Position numbers and translations under genes: made by a program. This document shows positions 45,993 to 55,991 of a DNA stretch of 64,000 bases, piece by piece. Under the pieces are notes generated by a model, which ran no database searches, was not told where the DNA came from, and was given only the letters and a program-made list of their open reading frames with translations. Source of the DNA: Ferruginibacter sp. (lineage in GTDB: Bacteria > Bacteroidota > Bacteroidia > Chitinophagales > Chitinophagaceae); NCBI GenBank assembly GCA_030831945.1, contig JAURKC010000012.1, forward strand, positions 33,765 through 97,764, read 5' to 3'. The number at the start of each line of letters is the position of its first letter. Within the stretch, counting starts at the first letter, position 1.

Positions 45993-47006
45993 ATGGCCTA
46001 TCAATTCAAAATATTTATTTTTTCTCTTTTCTTTATTGCTAGCTCAACAAACTTACTCTCTCAGCATGTGAATTTACTCAGCTCTGGCACAAAAAGCTCC
46101 CTGCGAGGACTGAGTGTGGTAAATGACCGAATAATTTGGGTTAGCGGTAGCAATGGAATGGTTGGCAAGTCGCTAGACAGTGGTAAAACATTTATTTGGC
46201 AGGTAGTTAAGGGCTATGAAAAAACTGATTTTAGGGATATCGAAGCATTCAATGAAACAACAGCTGTAATTATGGGAATCTCCTCTCCTGCCTATATTCT
46301 AAGGACCACTGATGGTGGAGTTAGTTGGAAAAGGGTGTACGAAAACAATGCACCTGGAATGTTTTTAGATGCCATGGAATTCTTGAATGAGCAGGATGGT
46401 ATGGTAATAGGTGATCCAATAGCAGGTAAAGTTTTCATAGCCAAAACCTTTGATGGAGGTATTCATTGGAAAGACCTTTCCCCACAAAACAATCCAATTG
46501 CCGATTCAGGTGAAGCCTTTTTCGCAAGCAGTGGCACCAATATTAGAAAAATCAATCAACGGGAGGCTATTTTTGTAAGTGGAGGTATAAGTAGTCATTT
46601 ATTTATTAAGGGTAAAAAAATCTTACTTCCTATTATCCAAGGCAAACAAAGCACTGGTGCTAATTCAATAGCAGTGAAAAACATTCAAACGATGATTGTC
46701 GTTGGAGGAGATTTTAACAATAAAGACGATAATACCAACAGCTGCTTTATTAGCAAAAATGCAGGTAAGGATTGGATGGCACCCAAAACACCCGTTAATG
46801 GATATAGAAGCTGTGTTGAATGGTTAGGCAACAAAAACTGGATTAGTTGCGGACTAAATGGGGTAGATTTAAGTATGGATGAGGGCAATACATGGAACTG
46901 GATTAGTAAAGAGAGTTATCATGTAGTTAGAAAATCAAAAAATGGTAAGGCCGTCTTCTTTGCTGGAGGTGGAGGAAGGATTGGGAAATTAATAGATTTT
47001 AAATAA
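45993..47006 (+). CDS. Exported YCF48/BNR-repeat propeller protein
   Basis: 337 residues from ATG 45993 (an upstream TTG at 45972 is rejected). A signal peptide ends NLLSQ. The rest is a beta-propeller with several Asp-box repeats: SLDSGKTFIW, TTDGGVSWKR, TFDGGIHWKD, SKNAGKDWMA and SMDEGNTWNW. This resembles the photosystem II assembly factor YCF48-like proteins and sialidase-like propellers; in heterotrophic Bacteroidota their role is unknown. No catalytic Arg triad is obvious, so an enzyme label is not justified. Confidence 0.88.
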   Translation: MAYQFKIFIFSLFFIASSTNLLSQHVNLLSSGTKSSLRGLSVVNDRIIWVSGSNGMVGKSLDSGKTFIWQVVKGYEKTDFRDIEAFNETTAVIMGISSPAYILRTTDGGVSWKRVYENNAPGMFLDAMEFLNEQDGMVIGDPIAGKVFIAKTFDGGIHWKDLSPQNNPIADSGEAFFASSGTNIRKINQREAIFVSGGISSHLFIKGKKILLPIIQGKQSTGANSIAVKNIQTMIVVGGDFNNKDDNTNSCFISKNAGKDWMAPKTPVNGYRSCVEWLGNKNWISCGLNGVDLSMDEGNTWNWISKESYHVVRKSKNGKAVFFAGGGGRIGKLIDFK

Positions 47007-47032
47007 TACGTAAAGCCTTTACATGAAATGTC

Positions 47033-47066
47033 TTTGGCATGATTTTGGGAAATACCTATAACTTTG
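47033..47066 (+). promoter_or_regulatory. Bacteroidota-type promoter
   Basis: TTTG (47033-47036), 22-nt spacer, TAACTTTG (47059-47066): both consensus boxes present. It would give a leader of about 80 nt for the coiled-coil protein gene. Confidence 0.55.
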
Positions 47067-47150
47067 ATTCAATAATGGTTAAATACTGACTCGTCTGATG
47101 ATTTTTTAACCATTCAAACATTTTACTATTCATTTAATAAAAAAACCATT

Positions 47151-48143
47151 ATGGCATTTGAAAATTTCCCTTCGGCAGGTGACCAGCCGCCTGTATTTCC
47201 CCCTCCTGAAAAGAAAGATCGGCGGAACATAATCACCATTTTACTAGTCATAGCATTACTAGCTAGTTGGGGTTATATCATATGGGATAAAGGTCAAACG
47301 AAAGAAACCATTCTTCAAAAAGATATTCAATATGCAGCGGTCGTTACTGAAAAAGACACGCTTCAAAGTCTATTAGATGAAGCTACTATGCGTTATGATC
47401 TGTTAAAAACCAGTAATGCAAAAAAAGATAGTGCCATTAGTTTGAAGGATAAGGAAATTGCCGAAAAGAGAGCGCGTATCCAAAGTTTGCTTTCCAATGC
47501 CAATGCTACTAAGGCTGAGCTAATGGAGGCCAAACAATTAATTGCCTCATTAAATACAGATATTCAAGGCTATAAAGAACAGATTGAAGTACTAAAAGGT
47601 CAAAATATTCAGTTAACTCAAGAAAAGCAGGCAGTCACTGAGGAAAAAGTGATTGTTGAAAAAAATCTTGAATCAGCCAAAACGGTGATTAAGGAAAAGG
47701 AAGATTTGATTAATGTCGGATCTACCTTGCACGCTTCTAATTTCAATATTTTAGGTGTCAATGAGAGAAAAAATGGTAAAGAAAAACAAACCAGTACAGC
47801 CAAGAAAGTTGATAAATTAAGAATCACTTTTGATTTGGATGAAAACCGTATTGCAATCTCTGGAGCGAAAGAACTTTATGTTTCCATCTCTGCACCTGAT
47901 GGAAGTCCAATTGCTGTAGAATCACTTGGCTCAGGTAAATTTAAAACACGCGATGGAGCTGAAAAACAATTTACCCATAAAATTGAAATCAATTATACTC
48001 AGGGACAACGTCAAACAGTAAGTTTTGATTGGAAGCAGAATACAAATTTCGCCATTGGTAACTACAAAATTGAAGTATACCAAAATGGATTTAAAATTGG
48101 TGAGGGTGTTTGCTCCTTTAAAAAAGGTGGACTATTTGGATAA
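47151..48143 (+). CDS. Membrane-anchored coiled-coil protein, unknown
   Basis: 330 residues. A Pro-rich N-terminus (QPPVFPPPEKKDRRN) leads to one membrane helix (about 26-44, IITILLVIALLASWGYIIW). Residues 50-180 form a long predicted coiled coil rich in Lys, Glu and Ala (KDKEIAEKRARIQSLLSNAN and following heptads). The C-terminal domain (about 205-330) is beta-rich with VDKLRITFDLDENRIAISGAK (in part), KELYVSISAPDGSPI and NYKIEVYQNGFKIGEG. No named family comes to mind; it could span the periplasm as a scaffold or adhesin partner. Ends before a perfect terminator. Confidence 0.8.
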   Translation: MAFENFPSAGDQPPVFPPPEKKDRRNIITILLVIALLASWGYIIWDKGQTKETILQKDIQYAAVVTEKDTLQSLLDEATMRYDLLKTSNAKKDSAISLKDKEIAEKRARIQSLLSNANATKAELMEAKQLIASLNTDIQGYKEQIEVLKGQNIQLTQEKQAVTEEKVIVEKNLESAKTVIKEKEDLINVGSTLHASNFNILGVNERKNGKEKQTSTAKKVDKLRITFDLDENRIAISGAKELYVSISAPDGSPIAVESLGSGKFKTRDGAEKQFTHKIEINYTQGQRQTVSFDWKQNTNFAIGNYKIEVYQNGFKIGEGVCSFKKGGLFG

Positions 48144-48165
48144 AAAACTTGTAGAATAATTATTT

Positions 48166-48201
48166 AAAAAAATCGTCCCGACTAGTCGGGACGATTTTTT
48201 T
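48166..48201. terminator. Perfect palindromic bidirectional terminator
   Basis: Two 18-bp arms meeting without a loop on paper (core ATCGTCCCGACT / AGTCGGGACGAT) with A- and T-runs on the outside. It lies between two convergent genes. Confidence 0.92.
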
Positions 48202-48273
48202 ATTAGCCTTCTTTGATCTGGTATATAACTATTTCAACTATTCAATATTAAAATAAATAATCGTTTTCTTTTA

Positions 48274-50418
48274 TTATTTTTCAAACAGACCATAATACCT
48301 GCCCATCCAGTAAGCAAACAAAAAATATGAACCATCTTCTTCTTGAGTTCCCCCATAACCTGAATCCATCTGCCGTGGATTAGTATTCCATCTCCAGACA
48401 TTACCTTCAGTTGCGGAAATGGATTTAGTTGATTGGTTTTCACTAAATCTTCCAGCCATTTTATCATGTTGTAAATCCCAACGGTGACTGTTTTCCATGG
48501 TCCAATTAATCAAATCAAGTGGGTACTGTTCCAATTCTTCTCGAGCTACTTGTATATCGCAGTCTTTTTTCAGTAAAGCACTAGCTATTACATTCCATAC
48601 AGGCATTCTGTCAAGCCGAACTGCCTTCCAAGTTCGTTCAAGACTTTTTTTATACAAGGGAAAATTGGGGTCATCTTTTGCATACCGAAACAAGTTGTAG
48701 TAAGGAAAAAAGTTGAGAATATCATCAGAGTGACTGTTTTCGAAAGGGCCGATTATTTTTGCTTGTACTGAGTTTTGTGCATATCCATGTTTTTCAACTA
48801 GTTCTTTGTAAGCTTTTTCATACTTTGGATTTCCAGTAAAATGTATCAGGGTTTTTAGATGTGAAAGAATCTGAAGCGAATTCAATCCACGTTCGTAAAT
48901 CCAGTTTTTAGATAGGTTGAGCGAATCAGGAGTCCAGATTCCCCAACGGGTTGGTTTTCCATCAAAATCTATCATTCGGAAATCGTTATCTATTATGTGA
49001 TTCATGATCCTTTCTAACAACCCCTTCGCCTTATCTTTTTGATTTTTATCGGCTACTAGATCATAAAAAAGTGCTATAGAAAAAAGGTGGCCGACTATTT
49101 CGTCGGAACTTGTATCATCAAGCCACTGCCATTTTCCATCTGGTGAAGGATGCCACTTTTTAGGATGGGGCGACATTGACTGCTTCACCCTATCGGTTGC
49201 CAAAGCATAGGACCGGGCTGGATAACCTGAAATTCCAGTTACCGCTTCGAGTCTTTCCAGAGCTTCATAAGTTCGAATTGCAATTTCCTTTGCTTCGGAA
49301 CTTTTCGTTGCCGCGTACCTGAAGCACTGTGCAGCTAAATAACAAGCAGTCCAGAGACCGTCATTGTCTTCATTTTCTAAGTTACTGCTACTTATATCTC
49401 CGGGAATCTTCAATTTTGAATGATTAATTAAGCCCCGTCTATTGTGGCGCAATTCTGTAATTTTAGTAATCGAATCTGCTTTCTGACCTAAGGTCATTTT
49501 AATCTGTTGAATCTGGCTAATTCCATTGGATGTGGCAATCCAAACCGTATGCGAATCGATGGGCCGAATGTCATTGACTTTATTATCAGGTAGCCAGCGT
49601 TTTCCATTGTAGTAATGCCATCCTGAATCCTTTTTAATAGCCCCCTTATCAGTTCCAAACCACAGACTACCATCGGCTACTGTAATCACTTTTACTGGAC
49701 CATAAGGAAGTCCGTTAGTAGCACTTAATACCCAATGATCACCGGTTTCAGCAATACAAGCCACTGAATAAGGTGTACTTAAAAGAATTTCAGCGCCCTT
49801 TTTTTGTTGCTGAAGTGCAAAATAAGTTCGTCCGTTCCCCCGATCCATCATGGTTTCATCCATATTCCCCCACACTCCTTTCGAACGACACCAAAGTCCT
49901 TCTCCAGTAGCCACCCAGAGTTGCTTTTGAGCATCCATCATTATAGCATTAACCTTCGCTTTTATTTCAGACTGAATATTCCATTTGCCATTCCAAGTTA
50001 TCAAACCGCCGGTTGTACCTACCTGTAATGTTTTATTATCTTCCCAAAACAAACATAAAATGGTATCCTTTTTAAAAAATTCAGGTAAAGAAATTTTTTC
50101 AACTGTATTTTCTTGTTGAATAAAGTCGACAGATGAAAGCCAAACTTTTCCTTGTTTATCCACTGCAGCATTTCGCCAATCTAAACCGTTTTGTTTACCC
50201 ATCCAGTTTCCATCTTGGTAGCGAAAAACGCCCCTCGATGTTACTGCAACAACTTGTTGACCTACTGAAAAAAGTTTGATAACGTTTTGTCCTGCGTTGC
50301 TAGGAAGCGTAATATCGGTTTTTACAGTTTGAAGGAAACTGCGCTTCGATTGCTGTGATTGTACATCAGCAGTCCCCATTATCAAAAGCAATAAAAAAAT
50401 AAATAAGTTTGGTTTCAT
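48274..50418 (-). CDS. Exported beta-propeller / alpha-alpha toroid fusion protein
   Basis: 714 residues. A signal peptide (about 1-21) is followed by a propeller-like region (about 25-310) of two-component-regulator-type repeats: VTSRGVFRYQDGNWMG, NAAVDKQGKVWLSS, KQLWVATGEGLWCRSKGVWG and SLWFGTDKGAIKKD, then HTVWIATSNGISQIQ. The C-terminal part (about 340-714) is helical with NDGLWTACYLAAQCFRYA and EAVTGISGYPARSYAL, resembling six-hairpin (alpha/alpha)6 glycoside hydrolases or epimerases. No histidine-kinase or DNA-binding part follows the propeller. It is probably a surface or periplasmic carbohydrate-active protein; catalytic residues were not identified. Confidence 0.78.
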   Translation of the reverse strand: MKPNLFIFLLLLIMGTADVQSQQSKRSFLQTVKTDITLPSNAGQNVIKLFSVGQQVVAVTSRGVFRYQDGNWMGKQNGLDWRNAAVDKQGKVWLSSVDFIQQENTVEKISLPEFFKKDTILCLFWEDNKTLQVGTTGGLITWNGKWNIQSEIKAKVNAIMMDAQKQLWVATGEGLWCRSKGVWGNMDETMMDRGNGRTYFALQQQKKGAEILLSTPYSVACIAETGDHWVLSATNGLPYGPVKVITVADGSLWFGTDKGAIKKDSGWHYYNGKRWLPDNKVNDIRPIDSHTVWIATSNGISQIQQIKMTLGQKADSITKITELRHNRRGLINHSKLKIPGDISSSNLENEDNDGLWTACYLAAQCFRYAATKSSEAKEIAIRTYEALERLEAVTGISGYPARSYALATDRVKQSMSPHPKKWHPSPDGKWQWLDDTSSDEIVGHLFSIALFYDLVADKNQKDKAKGLLERIMNHIIDNDFRMIDFDGKPTRWGIWTPDSLNLSKNWIYERGLNSLQILSHLKTLIHFTGNPKYEKAYKELVEKHGYAQNSVQAKIIGPFENSHSDDILNFFPYYNLFRYAKDDPNFPLYKKSLERTWKAVRLDRMPVWNVIASALLKKDCDIQVAREELEQYPLDLINWTMENSHRWDLQHDKMAGRFSENQSTKSISATEGNVWRWNTNPRQMDSGYGGTQEEDGSYFLFAYWMGRYYGLFEK

Positions 50419-50769
50419 AACGCATTCAGTTTTTATACAACCTATTTTACAAAAAATGAAAGAATCTTTCTCCTCTATATTTCAAGGGTCTACTCATTAA
50501 AAAAGGAAAGCTAAATAAAAATTGCTTAACGAAATGATTTACTTAGCTCCAATAAGTTCTAGATGATTGGGGATAGCCATTATCGTTGAAAAGAGTAGAA
50601 TCAAAAGTGAAAAGACTAATAGCCCTCGAGGCCCTACTAATTCGGTTAATAAAAACCATCAAAAGATGGAATGCTTTCTCACCTGAATTTTTCAGTTTTT
50701 CTATTTTACCCTACCCCTAAAACAAAAAACCTTCCAATTGGAAGGTTTTTAAAGTTATAATTAATTAGC
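50419..50769. other. Intergenic region between sdhB and the fusion protein gene
   Basis: 351 nt with no credible gene. It holds the sdhB terminator at 50725-50750. The rest has no clear promoter box or dyad, and the promoter of the downstream fusion gene was not recognised. Confidence 0.5.
50725..50750. terminator. Terminator of the sdhCAB operon
   Basis: AAAAACCTTCCAA / TTGGAAGGTTTTT, a perfect 13-bp palindrome with T-run on the minus strand, 20 nt after the sdhB stop. Confidence 0.88.
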
Positions 50770-51534
50770 TTAAGATTCTGTTGTCAAACTAGCCTGTAAG
50801 TATTCCTTATTCATTCGGGCAATATTAGCCACCGAAATACCTTTTGGACATTCCGCTTCACAGGCATAGGTATTGGTACAATTACCAAAATTTTCCTTAT
50901 CCATTTGAGCCACCATATTTAACACCCTTGATTCGCGCTCTGGAGCACCTTGAGGTAATAAGGCTAATTGAGAAACCTTGGCACTTACAAACAACATGGC
51001 ACTACTATTAACGCAGGTAGCAACACAAGCACCACAACCGATGCAGGAAGCTGCCATAAATGCATCGTCTGCATCTTTTTTATCAATAGGTAAAGAGTTA
51101 GCATCCACTGCATTACCAGTATTAACTGAAATAAAACCTCCGGCTTGAATCACTCTATCAAAAGCACTTCTATCCACTGTTAAATCCTTAATAACAGGAA
51201 AGGCTTTACTGCGCCATGGTTCCACCACAATAGTGTCGCCATCCTTGAAAGCACGCATATGAAGTTGGCAAGTGGTATTATTTGTCCAAGGACCATGCGC
51301 CCTTCCATTAATATGCATACTACACATTCCACAAATACCCTCACGGCAATCATGATCAAATGCTATAGGCTCACCTCCCGACAAAATCAACTGCTCATTT
51401 AACACATCAAACATCTCTAAAAAAGACATTTCAGAGGAGATATCTTTTACTTGGTAGGTTTCCAAAGATCCTTCTGATTGATTGTTTTTTTGACGCCAAA
51501 CTTTTAACGTCAGATTCATTTTGTAATGTTCCAT
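50770..51534 (-). CDS. sdhB: Succinate dehydrogenase/fumarate reductase iron-sulfur subunit
   Basis: 254 residues. It passes electrons from the flavin to quinone through three clusters. The [2Fe-2S] domain shows [21 protein letters not shown] (in part) and a fourth Cys in NNTTCQLHM. The C-terminal ferredoxin part has [11 protein letters not shown] and the later [15 protein letters not shown]. This arrangement fits the type-B enzyme. The start could be ATG 51534 or the Met five codons later ([10 protein letters not shown]). Last gene of sdhCAB. Confidence 0.97.
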   Translation of the reverse strand: MEHYKMNLTLKVWRQKNNQSEGSLETYQVKDISSEMSFLEMFDVLNEQLILSGGEPIAFDHDCREGICGMCSMHINGRAHGPWTNNTTCQLHMRAFKDGDTIVVEPWRSKAFPVIKDLTVDRSAFDRVIQAGGFISVNTGNAVDANSLPIDKKDADDAFMAASCIGCGACVATCVNSSAMLFVSAKVSQLALLPQGAPERESRVLNMVAQMDKENFGNCTNTYACEAECPKGISVANIARMNKEYLQASLTTES

Positions 51535-51570
51535 TATTGAATGGTTAAGTTGTTGAATAGTTAGTTTAGC

Positions 51571-53547
51571 TTATTTGTAACTCCTTTGAGTAGGCTTTAC
51601 AATTTCAAATGTAAGTTCTTCTTTATTTAATTTCCAGTCACTTTCACCTACGTATTCCCAGGCAGAAACGAAACTGAAATTCTCATCATCTCTTTTGGCT
51701 TCACCATCTTCTGTCTGATATTCTTCCCTAAAATGGCCACCACAACTTTCATTTCTAACGAGTGCATCTTTACACATCAATTCTCCCAATTCAATAAAAT
51801 CTGCTACTCTACCTGCTTTATCTAATTCAGTGTTCATTCCATTCGCCTCGCCTGGAATTCTTACATCTGACCAAAACTCTTTTTTCAAAGCTTGAATTTG
51901 CTCAATGGCTTCCTTTAATCCTTTTTCACTTCTTGCCATCCCACATTTATCCCACATGATCAGACCAAGACGTTTGTGGAAGCTTTCTACCGTTTGCTTT
52001 CCTTTAATATTCAGTAGGGTATCAATACGATCTTTCACCGCTTTCTCCGTTTCGACAAAAGCAGGATGATCGGTAGAAATACTAGCAGTACGAATTTCAT
52101 CTGCCAAATAATTACCCAAAGTGTAAGGAATTACAAAATAACCATCTGCCAAACCTTGCATCAATGCAGAAGCACCCAATCGATTAGCACCATGTTCACT
52201 AAAATTAGCTTCTCCTAATGCATATAAACCTTTAACAGTAGTTTGTAATTCATAATCTACCCATAATCCACCCATCACATAATGCACCGCTGGATAAATC
52301 CTCATAGGCATATCGTATGGATTTTCGCCAGTAATTTTCTCGTACATAGCGAATAGATTACCATATTTTTCTTTCACCACCTCTTTTCCTAACTGAATCA
52401 ATGCAGCTTCGCTAGCTGAATGATCCCCCATTTTACCCGCTTCAATTTTACCATACCTAAGGATTGCATCTGCAAAATCTAAGTAAACAGCCAATTTAGT
52501 GGTTCCCACTCCGTATCCTTCATCGCAACGCTCTTTAGCCGCTCTAGAGGCAACGTCACGTGGTACTAAATTTCCAAAAGCTGGATATCTTCTTTCTAGA
52601 TAATAATCTCTTTCTTCTTCAGGAATATCAACCGGCTTACGATTTTCTCCTTTGTTTTTGGGCACCCATATACGACCATCGTTACGCAAACTTTCACTCA
52701 TTAGTGTCAGTTTACTTTGATAATCTCCTGAAACAGGAATACAAGTTGGATGAATTTGTGTAAAGCAAGGGTTTCCAAAAAAAGCCCCCTTCTTATGAGC
52801 TTTCCAAGCAGCCGTTACATTACTTCCCATTGCATTGGTGCTCAAATAAAATACGTTACCATAACCACCCGAACATAACAGCACCGCATGGCCGAAATGT
52901 TTTTCTAATTCCCCTGTAACTAAGTTACGCGCTATAATTCCTCTCGCCTTATCTTCTATCATCACCACATCTAACATTTCATGACGAGCATACATGGTTA
53001 CATTACCTAAGGCCACTTGTCTTTCTAAAGCACTGTAAGCGCCTAACAATAATTGTTGGCCAGTTTGTCCAGCTGCATAAAAGGTACGTTGTACCTGTGT
53101 ACCTCCAAAACTACGATTGCTTAACAATCCTCCATATTCTCTAGCAAAGGGAACTCCTTGTGCTACGCATTGATCAATAATGGAAGTACTTACCTCCGCT
53201 AAGCGATGTACATTAGCCTCTCTAGCTCTGTAATCGCCACCCTTCACTGTATCATAAAAAAGACGGAAAACAGAATCTCCATCATTTTGGTAATTCTTAG
53301 CCGCATTGATTCCTCCTTGGGCAGCAATACTATGCGCCCTGCGAGGACTATCTTGAAAACAAAATGCTTTTACCTTATAACCCATTTCTCCTAAAGAAGC
53401 AGCAGCAGATGCACCAGCCAAACCGGTACCTACTACAATCACTTCTAGTTTCCGCTTATTAGCAGGATTCACCAGTTTCACATGCCCTTTATAATCATTC
53501 CACTTTTCATTCATTTCACCTTTGGGAATTTTCGAATCGAAAGCCAT
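51571..53547 (-). CDS. sdhA: Succinate dehydrogenase/fumarate reductase flavoprotein subunit
   Basis: 658 residues, the covalent-FAD catalytic subunit. The nucleotide fold is [21 protein letters not shown] (in part), and the flavin-linking His is in [21 protein letters not shown] (in part). Substrate-binding blocks include [43 protein letters not shown] (active-site Arg) and [12 protein letters not shown], with [18 protein letters not shown] near the FAD. The long form (over 600 residues) is typical of Bacteroidota and epsilon-type QFR/SQR. It lies 36 nt before sdhB. Confidence 0.97.
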   Translation of the reverse strand: MAFDSKIPKGEMNEKWNDYKGHVKLVNPANKRKLEVIVVGTGLAGASAAASLGEMGYKVKAFCFQDSPRRAHSIAAQGGINAAKNYQNDGDSVFRLFYDTVKGGDYRAREANVHRLAEVSTSIIDQCVAQGVPFAREYGGLLSNRSFGGTQVQRTFYAAGQTGQQLLLGAYSALERQVALGNVTMYARHEMLDVVMIEDKARGIIARNLVTGELEKHFGHAVLLCSGGYGNVFYLSTNAMGSNVTAAWKAHKKGAFFGNPCFTQIHPTCIPVSGDYQSKLTLMSESLRNDGRIWVPKNKGENRKPVDIPEEERDYYLERRYPAFGNLVPRDVASRAAKERCDEGYGVGTTKLAVYLDFADAILRYGKIEAGKMGDHSASEAALIQLGKEVVKEKYGNLFAMYEKITGENPYDMPMRIYPAVHYVMGGLWVDYELQTTVKGLYALGEANFSEHGANRLGASALMQGLADGYFVIPYTLGNYLADEIRTASISTDHPAFVETEKAVKDRIDTLLNIKGKQTVESFHKRLGLIMWDKCGMARSEKGLKEAIEQIQALKKEFWSDVRIPGEANGMNTELDKAGRVADFIELGELMCKDALVRNESCGGHFREEYQTEDGEAKRDDENFSFVSAWEYVGESDWKLNKEELTFEIVKPTQRSYK

Positions 53548-53619
53548 AGTAGAGGTAATTAGTTGATTAATTAATTGGTTGATATTTTATAATATAAATT
53601 TTTATTGAAAGCAAATGGA

Positions 53620-54333
53620 TTAACCTACCCAATGCAAATAAATAGCGATAGGCATCATTGCAAACAACAAACAAATAATAATTGAATAGGCTACTCCCAA
53701 TGATTTAATTAAGGGAGTATATTTTTTATGATTCCATCCAAAAGTTTGAAAAGCACTTTGGAAACCATGTAATAAATGCCAGCACAAAGAAATTACACCC
53801 AGCACATAGACCACTACAATCAATAAATTGTCTTGAAAAACCTGGAGCATTTCTTTATATAAATCATGTACCGACTGGTTATTATAATCAGCAAGCGTTG
53901 TCTCCTCTAATGGTCGAACATTTGCTATACCACCAAATCTTGAAGGCGTCCAGAAATGATAGAGATGCAATATTAAAAAGATAAGAATCAAGGTGCCCAG
54001 TAAGCCCATACTCCGACTATACCATTTACTATTTTCATTCGGTTTGGTTACAATGTACTTAACCGGACGGGCACTCCTATTTTGCTTCCACAATAATAAC
54101 CCCTGAATGATATGTATCAATAGAAATACAAAAAGGCCAATTTCAGCAGTTCGGATGATCAAGTTTGACCCCATAAAATGCCCCCAGTGATTGAATGTCT
54201 GACCCCCGTCATTAAAAAAAATCATTGCATTGATAGCGCAGTGAACAATCAAAAAGCTGATTAAAAAGAATCCGGTAAGGGCCATGGTAATTTTCTTTCC
54301 AATCGAAGAGGCGAAAAATTGTTTAGATGTCAT
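53620..54333 (-). CDS. sdhC: Succinate dehydrogenase cytochrome b subunit (type B, single subunit)
   Basis: 237 residues with five membrane helices (about 13-35, 55-78, 108-130, 155-180 and 210-232) and conserved His residues for two haems b (FLIVHCAIN, LLIHIIQG, LILHLYHFW, LCWHLLHGFQ). One larger membrane subunit in place of SdhC plus SdhD is the type-B arrangement. It is the first gene of sdhCAB, with a -7 box 27 nt upstream (54361-54368). Confidence 0.95.
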   Translation of the reverse strand: MTSKQFFASSIGKKITMALTGFFLISFLIVHCAINAMIFFNDGGQTFNHWGHFMGSNLIIRTAEIGLFVFLLIHIIQGLLLWKQNRSARPVKYIVTKPNENSKWYSRSMGLLGTLILIFLILHLYHFWTPSRFGGIANVRPLEETTLADYNNQSVHDLYKEMLQVFQDNLLIVVVYVLGVISLCWHLLHGFQSAFQTFGWNHKKYTPLIKSLGVAYSIIICLLFAMMPIAIYLHWVG

Positions 54334-54360
54334 ATAAACTTGATTAATTTTTTCAGGTTA

Positions 54361-54368
54361 CAAAAATA
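54361..54368 (-). promoter_or_regulatory. TAnnTTTG -7 element upstream of sdhC
   Basis: CAAAAATA on the plus strand is TATTTTTG on the minus strand, 27 nt before the sdhC ATG. The nearest CAAA behind it has only 13-nt spacing, so the -33 box is doubtful. Confidence 0.4.
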
Positions 54369-54450
54369 CGTAAGGAACCATCAAAAAAGTTTTTAATTAA
54401 AAAATATTACGTAAAGGTTTTCGGACATTGTTAAATATCAACAAAAACAA

Positions 54451-55014
54451 TTATTTAAGCTGCCGATTGATCCAGTCGTCCACCTGATTAAACACCAATT
54501 CGGGCTTTAATGTTCGCCACTGTGGAAAATCCATCAAAGCGACATAATTAGTCAGCCTTGCCCGCTTAAAATCGTACTGACTTTGGATAGGCATATCTAC
54601 AATAACCACCCAGCCCCCTTCGTCTTCGAGGGATTCATGCCATTCTTCATAATAACTATCATCGCTACTATGAAAATTCAGTACATTTTCAGCGATTAAT
54701 ATAAATTTAGAAATACCCTGTTTTTGAAGCAAATCGGTGATATCCCTTCGAAGGGTCATCACATCATTTTCAATCGCATCATTCCATTCCCCCAATAGTT
54801 CAATGATCGCGTATTGCTGCTCATAATCTACAAACAATATTTTTAAATATAAAGTCCGAGAACCAAAATCGTCCCATTGAGGATGAATGTAATAATTATA
54901 GACGGTATTGGAGAACTCAAATTCACTGTAGATTCGGCCATAAAAGGGTGACAATTGATCTTCTTCTGCAGTGTAAAGATGTCTCCAATTGAAATAAGGT
55001 TCAATGTCTTGCAT
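54451..55014 (-). CDS. Conserved hypothetical cytoplasmic protein
   Basis: 187 residues from ATG 55014 (MQDIEPYFNWRHLYTAEEDQ); a TTG at 55044 is less likely. Acidic and aromatic-rich, with no signal or membrane segment. I do not recognise the family. The stretch from about 70 to 145 alternates strand and helix (YAIIELLGEWN, LRRDITDLLQKQG, SKFILIAENVLNFH, GGWVVIVDMP), which is loosely like a STAS/SpoIIAA-type fold, inference only. It is upstream of sdhC on the same strand with a 117-nt gap. Confidence 0.75.
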   Translation of the reverse strand: MQDIEPYFNWRHLYTAEEDQLSPFYGRIYSEFEFSNTVYNYYIHPQWDDFGSRTLYLKILFVDYEQQYAIIELLGEWNDAIENDVMTLRRDITDLLQKQGISKFILIAENVLNFHSSDDSYYEEWHESLEDEGGWVVIVDMPIQSQYDFKRARLTNYVALMDFPQWRTLKPELVFNQVDDWINRQLK

Positions 55015-55144
55015 GTATGAAAGCTCGTAGATATTTTTAATCAAAAATTTAGCGAAATAAAAATAGTGGATAAAACGGGAATTAGCAATAATCCATTCGG
55101 TTTTTACTATACTCTACTTTCTAATTCATTGAATAAAATGATGT

Positions 55145-55987
55145 TTATTTAGTATGATATTTAATAAGACCATCCATTGGATTTTTTAATACTTTCCCCA
55201 ATTGCAATTCATAAGAATTACACATTTCATTCAGCACATCCTTGAATCCAAAAGCTACACTTCCCACGAAATTGATAGGCATAGTCCAACTTTCCTTGTA
55301 TTTATAAACGTGATGAAAGAAAAAATCATTGAAGCTGTCTTCGATAATATTTTCCACCATGTAATGCCCCCTATTTTCAACTAAAAATTGAACAAAACTT
55401 GCTAGGTACCGATTAGGCAAAGGTTTTTTGTAGACCGCGTCAAGAATCTCGGCCGAGTTAGTTTTAAATAGGGCATTAAAACGGTCCATCAAATCGGGAT
55501 CAAAAGTATTGTACAAATAATATTGGACTACCTTTTTTCCCATATACGCCCCACTACCTTCATCACCTAAAACAAATCCAAGTCCTGGACTATTTTTAAC
55601 TATTTTTTTACCGTTGTAATAACAAGAATTTGATCCAGTCCCCAAAATACAGGCTACTCCTTTTTGGTCACCACACAATGCTTTTGCTGCACCCATTAAA
55701 TCATGGGTAACCTGGATCGCTGATTGGGGGAATAAATTGCTCAAAGCTTTTTTTACCAATTTTTCATTTCCTGGATTAATACATCCTGTTCCATAAAAAA
55801 ATATTTCATCTGGCGCTATCCCCTTCAATTTAGACTTAACCTCAGTACCCACAATTTGCTGAATTTGATCAGTCTTTAGAAAATAAGGACTTAGCCCTTG
55901 GGTAGAAAGGAATTTCTTTTTATTATTCTGCAACAGACACCAAGTCGTTTTAGTAGCGCCACTATCGGCAATTAATTGAATTGACAT
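55145..55987 (-). CDS. BadF/BadG-type ATPase, N-acetylglucosamine kinase-like
   Basis: 280 residues of the ASKHA sugar-kinase/acetate-kinase fold. The phosphate-1 motif is IADSGATKTTWCLL at the N-terminus, phosphate-2 is ACILGTGSNSCYYNG, a Gly-rich GFVLGDEGSGAYMGKK follows, and the adenosine motif is NFVGSVAFGFKDVL. These match bacterial GlcNAc kinase-like members of the BadF/BadG/BcrA family. It may phosphorylate an amino sugar, which would fit the GH20 and deacetylase activity elsewhere in the window. ATG at 55987 with a -7 box 4 nt upstream. Confidence 0.9.
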   Translation of the reverse strand: MSIQLIADSGATKTTWCLLQNNKKKFLSTQGLSPYFLKTDQIQQIVGTEVKSKLKGIAPDEIFFYGTGCINPGNEKLVKKALSNLFPQSAIQVTHDLMGAAKALCGDQKGVACILGTGSNSCYYNGKKIVKNSPGLGFVLGDEGSGAYMGKKVVQYYLYNTFDPDLMDRFNALFKTNSAEILDAVYKKPLPNRYLASFVQFLVENRGHYMVENIIEDSFNDFFFHHVYKYKESWTMPINFVGSVAFGFKDVLNEMCNSYELQLGKVLKNPMDGLIKYHTK

Positions 55988-55991
55988 ACAT

